Shown in pieces: positions 1 through 7,622 of a stretch of DNA of 50,762 nucleotides. Made by a program: the position numbers and the translations under genes. Origin of the DNA: Alphaproteobacteria bacterium (GTDB lineage: Bacteria > Pseudomonadota > Alphaproteobacteria > Micropepsales > Micropepsaceae); the NCBI GenBank assembly GCA_947474645.1, contig CANJJD010000017.1:1-50762 (forward strand), written 5' to 3'. The notes under the pieces were generated by a model that was not told the origin of the DNA, made no database searches, and was given only the letters and a program-made list of their open reading frames with translations. Every line of letters begins with the position of its first letter. Position 1 is the stretch's first letter.

Positions 1-99
1 CACTTCGTGTAGCGGGCAGTAAATCCTGCCGCGCTCGCCTCAAGTCGCTGACGCGCGGCGGGCTTGGCATTCAAATCGATCGCGTTGCGATCGATTTGA
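1..99. repeat. Intergenic repeat ending in a perfect 13-bp palindrome
   Basis: No gene is visible before the tRNA. Bases 71-83 (TCAAATCGATCGC) and 87-99 form a perfect 13-bp inverted repeat around a 3-base loop, directly abutting the encoded CCA end of the tRNA at 100. The arrangement could end or protect the tRNA transcript, but no T-tract follows. The whole stretch resembles the reverse complement of the intergenic sequence near 31788-31870 (shared CTCGC-TCAAG and TCAAATCG words), so it is probably a dispersed repeat. The palindrome is seen directly; the repeat relationship is a by-eye alignment. Confidence 0.55.
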
Positions 100-174
100 T
101 GGTGGGCGGCACAGGGATCGAACCTGTGACCCCTTCCATGTCAAGGAAGTGCTCTCCCGCTGAGCTAGCCGCCC
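100..174 (-). tRNA. tRNA-Val (anticodon GAC)
   Basis: The minus strand folds as a complete cloverleaf. The acceptor stem pairs GGGCGGC (168-174) with GCCGCCC (104-110). The D-loop has the TAGCTCAG-type sequence, the anticodon arm reads CTTGACATG with anticodon GAC, and the T-arm contains GGTTCGATCC. CCA is encoded at 100-102. GAC reads GUC/GUU valine codons. Nothing interrupts the gene. Confidence 0.95.
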
Positions 175-260
175 CACCTACGGAAGGGCGCCTCTATAAC
201 GTCAGGGTTATCCGGGGGCAAGCGGCCCGGAAAAGGGCCGAATTTCAGCCCAAGGGATTG

Positions 261-623
261 TCAGGCGGCCGCCAGCATCCGGTCCACTTCCGCCACGATC
301 TCGCGCAGGTGGAAGGGCTTGGACAGGACCTTGGCCTGCTTGGGGGCGCCCGAGGCGGGGTGCAGCGCCACGGCGGCAAAGCCGGTGATGAACATGATCT
401 TCAGGGTGGCGTTCAGCTCGGCGGCCCGCTTGGCCAGCTCGATCCCGTCCATGCCGGGCATCACGATATCGGTCAGCAACAGGTCGAAGGTGAAGCCCTT
501 GATGCACTCATAGGCATCGCCGCCATCGCCGAAATCGGTCACGGCATGGCCGGCCTTGACCAGCGCCGCCGCAAGGAACTTGCGCAGCGATTCATCGTCT
601 TCCGCCAAGAGGATATGCGCCAT
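261..623 (-). CDS. cpdR: CpdR-type single-domain response regulator
   Basis: A 120-residue stand-alone receiver domain with no output domain. The acidic pocket is Glu8-Asp9-Asp10, the phosphoacceptor is Asp52 (LLLTDIVMPGMDG), and the switch residues are Thr80 and Lys102 (SKPF). The stretch FITGFAAVAL and the SKPFHLREIV ending are characteristic of CpdR. In Caulobacter and rhizobia, unphosphorylated CpdR sends ClpXP to the cell pole and primes degradation of cell-cycle proteins; phosphorylation through the CckA-ChpT relay switches it off. The gene is monocistronic, between a tRNA and a divergently transcribed amidohydrolase. The family call is strong; the cell-cycle role is inferred from relatives. 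Confidence 0.88.
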   Translation of the reverse strand: MAHILLAEDDESLRKFLAAALVKAGHAVTDFGDGGDAYECIKGFTFDLLLTDIVMPGMDGIELAKRAAELNATLKIMFITGFAAVALHPASGAPKQAKVLSKPFHLREIVAEVDRMLAAA

Positions 624-750
624 ATGTGCCCGCCTGCCCGTCTCTATAAAAGCCTATACAGGGCAAAGCTGTAAACTGTGGTTAACAGGGGAACCTTGCC
701 AGCCCCCCGTGCCAGTGCAACCTTGGGGCGGATAACGAGTCTTAACCCCC

Positions 751-1632
751 ATGGAATTGCCGCAGGACCCCGCCAAACTCCCGCCTTTCCGCCTGGATCG
801 CCCGGCGCGGCAGACCGTGCCGTTCCTGTTCGCCTCGCCCCATTCGGGGCGGCGCTATCCCGACAGCCTGTTGGAGCGGACCCGGCTGGACGCCGTCACC
901 CTGCGCCGGTCCGAGGACGCGTTCGTGGACGAGCTGTTCGCGGGCGCCCTGGGCCTGGGCGCGCCGTTGCTGGCGGCCCTGTTCCCGCGCGCCTTCCTGG
1001 ACGTCAATCGCGGCATGGCCGAACTGGATGTGGGCATGTTCGACGGCGCGGTGGGCGTGCCTGTGGATGCGCCCAGCCCGCGCGTGTCGGCCGGCCTGGG
1101 GGTCATTCCCCGCATCGTGCGCGACGGGGCCGAGATCTATCGCGGCAAGCTGGGGCACGAGGAAGCCGATGCCAGGCTGGCCCAATTGTACCGGCCCTAT
1201 CACGCGGCGCTGGCCGGATTGATGGCCGAAACCCGTGCCCGTTTCGGCGTGGCGGTGCTGGTGGATTGTCATTCCATGCCGTCCGCCCTGTCGGTGCCCG
1301 ACATCGTGCTGGGCGACCGTTATGGCGCTTCCGCCGCGCCGGCACTGACGGCGCGCGCCGAAGCCGCCTTCACCCGCGAAGGTTTTTCGGTGGCGCGCAA
1401 CACGCCCTATGCCGGCGGCCACACCACGGTGCTGTACGGCAAGGTGGCGGCCGGTTGCCATGCGCTGCAGATCGAGATCAACCGCGCCCTGTATCTGGAC
1501 GAAGACAAAATCACCAAGAAGCCGAGCTTCGAAGCGGTGCGCGCCCGCCTGACCCGGGCGATGGAGTGGCTGACCGCCATTCCGATAGCGCAATTGGGCG
1601 GCCCGGAACAATTGCCCCAAGCCGCCGAATAA
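751..1632 (+). CDS. N-formylglutamate amidohydrolase family protein
   Basis: A 293-residue cytoplasmic protein of the N-formylglutamate amidohydrolase (HutG-like) family. The N-terminal FASPHSGRRYP, the central LVDCHSMPS and the later GGHTTVLYG and LQIEINRALY segments are family signatures with His, Asp and Glu residues suited to metal binding. Such enzymes hydrolyse N-formyl-L-glutamate to formate and glutamate in histidine breakdown, but many members lie outside hut operons and their substrates are unknown. No hut genes are nearby, so the physiological role here is uncertain. The start is the first ATG of the conserved frame; no strong ribosome-binding site precedes it. Confidence 0.82.
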   Translation: MELPQDPAKLPPFRLDRPARQTVPFLFASPHSGRRYPDSLLERTRLDAVTLRRSEDAFVDELFAGALGLGAPLLAALFPRAFLDVNRGMAELDVGMFDGAVGVPVDAPSPRVSAGLGVIPRIVRDGAEIYRGKLGHEEADARLAQLYRPYHAALAGLMAETRARFGVAVLVDCHSMPSALSVPDIVLGDRYGASAAPALTARAEAAFTREGFSVARNTPYAGGHTTVLYGKVAAGCHALQIEINRALYLDEDKITKKPSFEAVRARLTRAMEWLTAIPIAQLGGPEQLPQAAE

Positions 1633-1700
1633 CTGCTGTCGGCTGAAACTCCACTGACGCTGCCGCGTTTTTAAAGGGCAATCCCATAAGGGGTTCCCGC

Positions 1701-2048
1701 ATGTCCCGCTTTGGTATCCTGGTCTTGAGTGCTGTTTTTATCGCCATTCCGGTGATCGCTTATGCCGAGGAGATGGCGCCGGTCGCGCTGAACAGCCTGT
1801 CTTCCGCGCCGGCCCAGGCCGCATCCGCCACGGTGATGGACCAGAACGGCCATGCCTTGGGCGAGGTGACGAGCATCCAGACCGATCAATATGGCAAACC
1901 CTCCGCTTTGGCCTTCCGCACCAGCAACGGCAACACCGTGGTAATCTCGGCCGCCGCCGTCAGCTTCAACGGCAGTGTCTTTGTCGCCGACAGCGACCAG
2001 CCCCAAATCGCCGCCCTCTCCGGCGCGCGCGTGGCTTTGGCCAACTAA
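1701..2048 (+). CDS. Small secreted PRC-barrel-like protein
   Basis: A 115-residue protein with an N-terminal signal peptide (about residues 1-22, ending ...VIAYA). The rest resembles a short PRC-barrel-like beta domain: VMDQNGHALGEVTSIQTD followed by PSALAFRTSNG and VVISAAAVSF. PRC-barrel modules bind partners or RNA in many contexts, and exported versions are common in Alphaproteobacteria without a defined role. An AAGGGG ribosome-binding site lies about 8 bases before the ATG. It stands alone and is followed by a palindromic repeat. Confidence 0.6.
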   Translation: MSRFGILVLSAVFIAIPVIAYAEEMAPVALNSLSSAPAQAASATVMDQNGHALGEVTSIQTDQYGKPSALAFRTSNGNTVVISAAAVSFNGSVFVADSDQPQIAALSGARVALAN

Positions 2049-2054
2049 GCACCA

Positions 2055-2163
2055 TTTTTGGCCAGGGATTTCGTGGCCTGAGCAGGAGCGCGGGAGCGAA
2101 GTGGGCTTAAGGCCCATGAGCGACTGCGCGACGCACTCAGGACGCGAAAGACCGGCCAAAAAA
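2055..2163. repeat. Palindromic intergenic repeat, copy 1
   Basis: The element starts TTTTTGGCC (2055-2063) and ends GGCCAAAAA (2154 onward), with an internal GGGCTTAAGGCCC stem-loop and the words GCAGGAGCGCG and GCGCGACGCAC. The same framework recurs at 13883-13962. The A/T blocks sit at the base of the stem in TTTTT-stem-AAAAA order, the reverse of a rho-independent terminator, so this is better read as a REP-like mobile or structural repeat. Confidence 0.6.
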
Positions 2164-2185
2164 ATGGCCGCTCCGAAGAGCGGCC
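2158..2185 (-). terminator. Orphan rho-independent terminator on the minus strand
   Basis: Read on the minus strand, GGCCGCTC (2178-2185) pairs with GAGCGGCC (2166-2173) around a TTCG tetraloop and is followed by A then seven T (2158-2164). This is a textbook intrinsic terminator. No minus-strand gene lies upstream before the plus-strand gene starting at 2508, so it either ends an unannotated small RNA or blocks antisense transcription. Confidence 0.6.
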
Positions 2186-2507
2186 AAGTTCAGGGAGGAA
2201 ACGCCCAGGAAGGGCGGCGGCTTCACAATCGAAAGATCGTAATACCGCGCTGCAACAATATGAAGAAACTCGGCCTTGCCTGCAATACGCAATGTATAAT
2301 GATTCCAGACAAAACGCCGCAGAAACACTGGAAAAATTACCCATAACCGCCACAAATATAGCCGGACTGCCGCCTCCTTCAGCAACTGTGCGGCGCAACA
2401 TTCCGCAGCATTCTTAACGCCGCGGATTCATCACAGCGTCGCACCGGCGCAACAAAAGATTCGCGCAAAGCAGCTACTCCATCGCCAGGTGAGGCTGGAG
2501 ACACCCG

Positions 2508-3413
2508 ATGGCCGAAGTTGCGTGGTTCGAAAATGCGCTGGGAAGTTTCATTCCGCCCCGTGCCGCCGCTCCACCTGTCACCGCCACCGACACCGCACAT
2601 TTCCGCCGTCATCGCACCATCTTCATTTCCGACACGCATCTGGGCACGCGCGGCTGCAAGGCCGAAGCCCTGGCCGATTTCCTGGCGCACAATGACTGCG
2701 CCACGCTGTTTCTGGTGGGTGACATCGTTGATGGCTGGAGACTGAAGCGCCGCTGGTACTGGACGGACGCACAGTCCCAGGTCATCGGCGAGATATTGCG
2801 CAAGGTGGACAACGGCACGCGGGTGATCTTCGTGCCGGGCAATCATGACGAGTTCGCGCGCGACTATGCCGGCCGGCTGTTCGCCGGCGTGGAAGTCATC
2901 AACGAAGCGATCCATGAAACCGCCGACGGCAAACGCCTCTGGGTGCTGCATGGCGACCGCTTCGACGGCGTGATCTCGTTCGCCAAGTGGCTGGCCCATG
3001 CCGGCGACTGGGCCTATGGCTGGGCGCTGCGGTTCAACGAGCTCGTGTTCCGCGTGCGCAAGCGGCTGGGCCTGCCCTACTGGTCGCTGTCCGCCTTCCT
3101 CAAGCACAAGGTCAAGAACGCGGTGGAGTATATCTCCCGCTTCGAAGAGGTCGTGGCCGAACAGGCCAAATTGCGCGGCATGGATGGGGTGGTGTGCGGC
3201 CATATCCACCACGCCGAAATCCGCGAGATCGGCGGCATCATCTATCACAATGACGGAGACTGGGTTGAAAGCTGCAGCGCCCTTGTCGAAGATGCCCATG
3301 GAAATATGGAGATTCTTCGCTGGGCAGATCCTTCACAGAGACGCAGCGCCCGCCGGAGCGAAGCTCCGCCTGCGGCTGCCATACGCCCTCAGGCCGCGGC
3401 TGTACCCGCGTAG
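2508..3413 (+). CDS. LpxH-like metallophosphoesterase (UDP-2,3-diacylglucosamine diphosphatase family)
   Basis: A 301-residue calcineurin-like phosphoesterase. All metal-binding motifs are present: SDTHLG (Asp42, His44), GDIVDGW (Asp72), GNHDE (Asn112, His113), LHGDRFD and GHIHHAE. The layout matches the LpxH family, which cleaves UDP-2,3-diacylglucosamine to lipid X in lipid A synthesis, although it is longer than LpxH (about 240 residues) at both ends. Many Alphaproteobacteria use LpxI for that step, so this homologue may act on another nucleotide-linked lipid. It begins a same-strand glycan gene run; the GT4 gene follows 34 bases later, a pairing seen in related bacteria. Confidence 0.75.
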   Translation: MAEVAWFENALGSFIPPRAAAPPVTATDTAHFRRHRTIFISDTHLGTRGCKAEALADFLAHNDCATLFLVGDIVDGWRLKRRWYWTDAQSQVIGEILRKVDNGTRVIFVPGNHDEFARDYAGRLFAGVEVINEAIHETADGKRLWVLHGDRFDGVISFAKWLAHAGDWAYGWALRFNELVFRVRKRLGLPYWSLSAFLKHKVKNAVEYISRFEEVVAEQAKLRGMDGVVCGHIHHAEIREIGGIIYHNDGDWVESCSALVEDAHGNMEILRWADPSQRRSARRSEAPPAAAIRPQAAAVPA

Positions 3414-3447
3414 AGCCCAGCGTCTCCAGCCCGGGCCGATTCCCGGC

Positions 3448-4497
3448 GTGGCGGCGCATTTGAAAATCCTGATCGTCACCGATGCCTGGAGCCCCCAGGT
3501 CAATGGTGTGGTGCGAACCTTGGAGATATTGGGCAAGGATCTGGCCGCGCTGGGCCATACCGTGCGCACTATCACGCCGCTGGGGCGGCGCACCTTTCCC
3601 CTGCCCACCTATCCGGAAATCCGCCTGGCGTTTTTCCAGCGCCGCGCCATGACGCGCGAGATACGCGAATTTGCGCCCGATGCGGTGCATATCGCCACCG
3701 AGGGAAGCCTGGGGTTGACGGCGCGGCGCATCTGTTTGAAGCACGGCATCGCCTTTACCACCGCGTTCCACACCCGCTTTGCCGAATATGTCCATGCCCG
3801 CTTTCGCATGGTGCCGGAAGGCGTGATCTGGCGCTGGCTGCGCTGGTTTCACCATCCCGCCACCGCGGTGATGGTGGCGACCCAGACCCTGAAGCGTGAA
3901 CTGACGGGTCATGGCTTCCAGCATTTGCGCATCTGGTCGCGCGGCGTGGACGTCGAGAAATTCCGTCCCATGCCCGGCGCGCGCCATTCCTTTGAAGGCC
4001 CGGTCTGGATCACGGTCGGCCGGGTGGCGGTGGAGAAGAACATCGAGGCGTTCCTCGCCCTGGACCTTCCCGGCACCAAGCTGGTGGTGGGCGACGGCCC
4101 GGCCAGGGCCGCGCTGTCGCGCAAATATCCCTCCGTCCAGTTCCTGGGCGCCCTGACCGGTGAGGCCCTGACCCGGGCCTATGCCGGCAGCGACGTCTTT
4201 GTCTTTCCCAGCCGCACAGACACCTTCGGGCTGGTGACCCTGGAGGCCCTGGCCTGCGGGCTCACCGTGGCGGCCTATCCCGTGGAAGGCCCCCGCGACG
4301 TGGTGGGGCCGCAGGTGGCAGGGGGCGGCGATGTGGCGGTGCTGGACGAGGATCTGGCCACGGCCTGCCGGGGGGCCCTGGCCCTGGCCCAGAACCCGCG
4401 GGCCCTGACCCCCCGGGACTTTGCAATGCGCCATTCCTGGCGGGCCTGTACCCTCCAGTTTCTGGCCAATATCGCCGTCGAGCCGGACCTCGATTAG
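3448..4497 (+). CDS. GT4-family glycosyltransferase
   Basis: About 350 residues with the two Rossmann domains of a GT-B retaining glycosyltransferase. The N-terminal acceptor domain begins KILIVTDAWSPQVNGVVRT. The donor domain has TVGRVAVEKN and the signature SRTDTFGLVTLEALACG, whose two glutamates bind the nucleotide sugar. It resembles GDP-mannose- or UDP-sugar-dependent mannosyl/diacylglycerol glycosyltransferases. The start is GTG 3448 or TTG 3460; no ATG fits, and the open frame upstream overlaps the phosphoesterase gene. Likely job: adding a sugar to a lipid or lipid-linked glycan at the inner membrane. Donor and acceptor are unknown. Confidence 0.8.
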   Translation: MAAHLKILIVTDAWSPQVNGVVRTLEILGKDLAALGHTVRTITPLGRRTFPLPTYPEIRLAFFQRRAMTREIREFAPDAVHIATEGSLGLTARRICLKHGIAFTTAFHTRFAEYVHARFRMVPEGVIWRWLRWFHHPATAVMVATQTLKRELTGHGFQHLRIWSRGVDVEKFRPMPGARHSFEGPVWITVGRVAVEKNIEAFLALDLPGTKLVVGDGPARAALSRKYPSVQFLGALTGEALTRAYAGSDVFVFPSRTDTFGLVTLEALACGLTVAAYPVEGPRDVVGPQVAGGGDVAVLDEDLATACRGALALAQNPRALTPRDFAMRHSWRACTLQFLANIAVEPDLD

Positions 4498-4583
4498 CCC
4501 CCCAAAAACCCTCGCCGCACCGGGCTTACGGCCACGCCTGAGACAGGCTAGAACGGGCCCGAAAGCCCAGGTTCCCGCCCCTT

Positions 4584-6182
4584 ATGCCCACCCGTCTTAC
4601 GGCCCGCGAATATGCGTTCCTTGGCCTGGGGCTGCTGTTCTGGGCGGGATTTGTGATCTTCCTGGGCAAGGACACCAGTTGGGACTTCCGCAATTACCAC
4701 TGGTACGCGCCCTATGCGCTGCTGAACAACCGCATGGCGATGGACATGGCGGTGGCCCACCAGGCCAGCTACTACAATCCCTATCTCGACGTTCCCTTCT
4801 ACTGGCTGGCGACCCACACCCGCGCCTGGATCGCGCTGGGCGTGCTGGGCGCGGCGCAGGGCGCCAACATCATTCCGCTCTATCTGATCGCGCGCGCCTC
4901 GCTGCGGGTGAAGGTGAGCCAATCCGACATCAAGCTGATGGCCGGGGTGCTGGCGATGCTGGGCATGGTGGGGGCGCTGACCCTGACCGAGTTCGGCACC
5001 ACCTATTACGACAATGTGATGAGCGTGTTCATCCTGTCGGGGCTCGCCATCCTGGTGCTGAACCGCGATGCCTTGCGGGAAGGCCCGCTCGGCAAGGCGG
5101 CGGGGATCGCCGCGGCGGCGGGGCTCGTCACCGGCATGGCGATGGGCCTGAAGCTGCCGGAGATGCCCTTCTGCGTGGGCTTTGCCGCCGCCCTGGTGGC
5201 GCTGGGCGGAAGCTGGAAGCACCAGGTCGCGCGTCTCCTGGCCGGCGGCATTGCCGGGGTGATCGGCTTTGCCATCTTCAGCGCGCCGTGGCTGCTGCAC
5301 ATGTACCAGCTCACCGGCAATCCGCTGTTTCCCTATTTCAACGATTACTGGAAGTCGCCGCTGGTGCTGGAGGCGCCCTATCGCGACCTGCGCTTTGTGC
5401 CCGCCTTCCGCCCCTGGTGGCAGCAGCTTTTCTTCCCTGTCCTGTTCACCATTGACTGGCACGTTGCCGATGACCTGGGTTTCCAGGACATCCGCGTCAT
5501 GCTGGCCTATCTGCTGGTGATCGCGGCGAGCGCGATCTGGCTGCTGCGGCGCCAGAGCCGCGACGGCTTGCTGGAAAATCGCACCGCGCTGATCCTGATC
5601 GCCTTCTTTGCCGCCAGCTATTTTGCCTGGCTGAAATTCTTCGCCATTTACCGCTACATCATCATCTATGAGATGATGGCGCCGCTGCTGATCATCGCGG
5701 CGGTGGGACTGTTGCCGCTGTCACGGCGCAGCCGCTACCTGGCGCTGGCGGGGCTGTGCGCCGCCTGCCTGCTCACCGCACGCAGCGATTTTTTGGAGCG
5801 GGCGCCGGTTGAAGAGCCTTATGTGGCCGCGGCCCTGCCCCCCATTCTCCGTCCCGACAAGACCATGGTGGTGATGACGGGCGATGCGCCCATGGGCTTC
5901 ATCGCCACCACCCTGCCGCCGCAGATTCCGGTGCTGCGGATTGACGGCTGGATGGTGCAGCCGCGCGACGGCACCAAGATCACCCAGGACATGATGGCCC
6001 GGGTGGCGGCGCATCTGGCCGGCGGCGGCGACCTCTACCTGATCGCCCTGGCCGCCGACATGGGCCGCGCCCGCAATGCCCTGGGCGATTACCGCCTGGC
6101 CATCCGCTGGCCGGAATGCCAGCAATTCGATACAAACCTGATCGGCACCTATCAGTGGTGCCCGCTGGCCCGAAAGCCATGA
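4584..6182 (+). CDS. Multi-pass membrane protein, probable GT-C glycosyltransferase
   Basis: A 532-residue integral membrane protein with about ten hydrophobic segments and a soluble C-terminal third. After the first membrane span comes DTSWDFRNYHWY, an acidic loop placed as in GT-C enzymes (ArnT/PMT type), which use polyprenyl-phosphate sugars. Later segments such as FFAIYRYIIIYEMMAPLL continue the membrane domain. It is followed 19 bases later by a dolichol-phosphate-mannose-synthase-like GT2 and then a GtrA flippase-like gene. That trio suggests a pathway that makes a lipid-phosphate sugar, flips it and transfers it outside the membrane. Specific substrates cannot be read from the sequence. 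Confidence 0.65.
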   Translation: MPTRLTAREYAFLGLGLLFWAGFVIFLGKDTSWDFRNYHWYAPYALLNNRMAMDMAVAHQASYYNPYLDVPFYWLATHTRAWIALGVLGAAQGANIIPLYLIARASLRVKVSQSDIKLMAGVLAMLGMVGALTLTEFGTTYYDNVMSVFILSGLAILVLNRDALREGPLGKAAGIAAAAGLVTGMAMGLKLPEMPFCVGFAAALVALGGSWKHQVARLLAGGIAGVIGFAIFSAPWLLHMYQLTGNPLFPYFNDYWKSPLVLEAPYRDLRFVPAFRPWWQQLFFPVLFTIDWHVADDLGFQDIRVMLAYLLVIAASAIWLLRRQSRDGLLENRTALILIAFFAASYFAWLKFFAIYRYIIIYEMMAPLLIIAAVGLLPLSRRSRYLALAGLCAACLLTARSDFLERAPVEEPYVAAALPPILRPDKTMVVMTGDAPMGFIATTLPPQIPVLRIDGWMVQPRDGTKITQDMMARVAAHLAGGGDLYLIALAADMGRARNALGDYRLAIRWPECQQFDTNLIGTYQWCPLARKP

Positions 6183-6201
6183 ATATGAAGGTGGGGACGT
6201 C

Positions 6202-7173
6202 TTGAAGATCGCGGTGCTGGTGCCCTGCTACAATGAGGAAGCCGCCATCGCCACGGTGGTGAAGGATTTCCACGCCGCCCTGCCCGGCGCCGCGATCTAT
6301 GTCTATGACAACAATTCCAAGGACCAGACCTCGTTCCGCGCCGCCGAAGCCGGCGCGGTGGTGCGCAATGAATCGCGCCAGGGCAAGGGCAATGTGGTGC
6401 GCCGCATGTTCGCCGACGTCGAGGCCGACATCTATGTTCTGGTGGATGGCGACGATACCTATGACGCCGGCGCCGCCCCGCGCATGATTGCGCAGATGAT
6501 CGCGGAAGGCGGCGATCTGTTGACCGCGCGGCGCATCCATACCGATGCCGCCGCCTATCGCCCCGGCCATGTGCTGGGCAACCGGCTGCTGACCGGCCTG
6601 ACCTCGCTGCTGTTCAATGTGCATCTGTCCGACATGCTGAGCGGCTACCGCGTGTTCTCGCGGCGCTTTGTCAAAAGCTTTCCCTTCACCGCAGAAGGCT
6701 TTGCCATCGAGACCGAGCTGACCGTTCATGCCGTGCGGCTGATGATGCCCATGTCGGAGATGGACACGCGCTACAAGGAACGCCCGGTGGGTTCGGTGTC
6801 CAAGCTCAACACCTATCGCGACGGCTTTCGCATCCTGGGCACCATCGGGTACCTGGTGCGGGAGGAGCGGCCGCTGATCTTCTTCGCCACCATCGCCTTT
6901 GCGTTGGCCGCCGCCGCCAGCCTGATCGGCGCGCCGGTGGTCCATGAATATTTCCGCACCGGGCTGGTGCCGCGCCTGCCCACCGGGGTCCTGGCCACCG
7001 GCCTGATGGTGATCGCCTTCCTGTCCCTGACCTGCGGACTGATCCTGGACACGGTGACGCGCGGCCGCTGGGAGGCCAAGCGCATGGCCTATCTCGCCAT
7101 TCCTGGTCCCCAGGGGCCCGGCCCGCAAGATCTTGATGAGGGTCGCTCCGGCTCTCGCCAACGCTCCTCGTGA
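6202..7173 (+). CDS. GT2 glycosyltransferase, polyprenyl-phosphate sugar synthase-like
   Basis: A 323-residue GT-A enzyme. It has the opening VLVPCYNEE, a YDNNSKDQT loop and a nucleotide/metal-binding DGDDTYD. Two C-terminal hydrophobic segments (about 228-248 and 262-285) anchor it. This is the dolichyl/polyprenyl-phosphate sugar synthase arrangement: a nucleotide sugar is moved onto a polyprenyl phosphate on the cytoplasmic face. The start is TTG at 6202, just after an AAGGTGGGGA ribosome-binding site; neighbouring ATGs are out of frame. The stop overlaps the GTG start of the GtrA gene by 4 bases, implying coupled translation. Confidence 0.82.
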   Translation: MKIAVLVPCYNEEAAIATVVKDFHAALPGAAIYVYDNNSKDQTSFRAAEAGAVVRNESRQGKGNVVRRMFADVEADIYVLVDGDDTYDAGAAPRMIAQMIAEGGDLLTARRIHTDAAAYRPGHVLGNRLLTGLTSLLFNVHLSDMLSGYRVFSRRFVKSFPFTAEGFAIETELTVHAVRLMMPMSEMDTRYKERPVGSVSKLNTYRDGFRILGTIGYLVREERPLIFFATIAFALAAAASLIGAPVVHEYFRTGLVPRLPTGVLATGLMVIAFLSLTCGLILDTVTRGRWEAKRMAYLAIPGPQGPGPQDLDEGRSGSRQRSS

Positions 7174-7619
7174 GTTTGCTGACCGCACTGTCCCGCCTGT
7201 CCTTCCTTCGCTTTGCGGTGATCGGGGGGCTGGGCATGCCGGTGGATGCCGGCGTCCTGTGGCTGATGCTCAATCTTGTCCAGGCGCCCTATTTCATCGC
7301 CCGCCCGGTATCCTGGTTCTTTGCCGCCACCTTCACCTGGACCGGCAACCGCTATTTCACCTTCCGCGCCACCCGCGCCCGCGGACTGTTCGGGGCGGCG
7401 GGCGAATGGGGCCGCTTCCTGGCCGCCAACGCCATTGGCGGGAGTTTCAATGTCGGTATCTCCATCGCCTTGCGCCATTGGGGACCGGCGCCGCTGAACA
7501 ATCCCTATATCGCGATGATGTGCGGCGTGCTGGTGGGACTGGTGTTCAATTTCACCCTGTCCCGGAAGGTCGTGTTCCGCGGCTCCCGTACCGACGACCC
7601 TTACAAGGGCCCGATCTGA
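7170..7619 (+). CDS. GtrA family membrane protein
   Basis: A 149-residue protein with four predicted membrane helices. It has the GtrA hallmarks: FAVIGGLGMPVDAGVLW at the start, FTWTGNRYFTFR in the second loop, and VFNFTLSRKVVF near the end. GtrA proteins act with a GT2 polyprenyl-phosphate sugar synthase and are thought to flip the lipid-linked sugar to the periplasm. The gene begins with GTG overlapping the previous stop (GTGA) and ends 3 bases before the next gene. Confidence 0.85.
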   Translation: MSLLTALSRLSFLRFAVIGGLGMPVDAGVLWLMLNLVQAPYFIARPVSWFFAATFTWTGNRYFTFRATRARGLFGAAGEWGRFLAANAIGGSFNVGISIALRHWGPAPLNNPYIAMMCGVLVGLVFNFTLSRKVVFRGSRTDDPYKGPI

Positions 7620-7622
7620 TCC

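Larger units (their letters stand above)
2049..2507. other. Intergenic region with repeat and minus-strand terminator
   Basis: No convincing gene. The stretch holds a palindromic repeat (2055-2163) and a strong minus-strand intrinsic terminator (2158-2185), then about 300 bases that are more AT-rich than the neighbouring genes. Minus-strand frames exist in 2137-2401 but start at TTG or GTG, run through the terminator hairpin and show no recognisable domain. A short RNA transcribed leftward from around 2300-2480 and ending at the terminator is possible but unproved. Confidence 0.5.

Noticed and set aside
2055..2163. Reading the palindromic repeat as a bidirectional terminator
   Set aside because: T-runs precede and A-runs follow the stem, the wrong order for intrinsic termination in either direction.
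2137..2401. Minus-strand frames of 82 and 118 codons in the region before the LpxH-like gene
   Set aside because: They run through a terminator hairpin and a palindromic repeat and show no family features.
2998..3459. Upstream extension of the GT4 gene overlapping the phosphoesterase gene
   Set aside because: The extension is low-complexity Ser/Arg/Pro and outside the GT4 family; the conserved start lies at 3448-3460.
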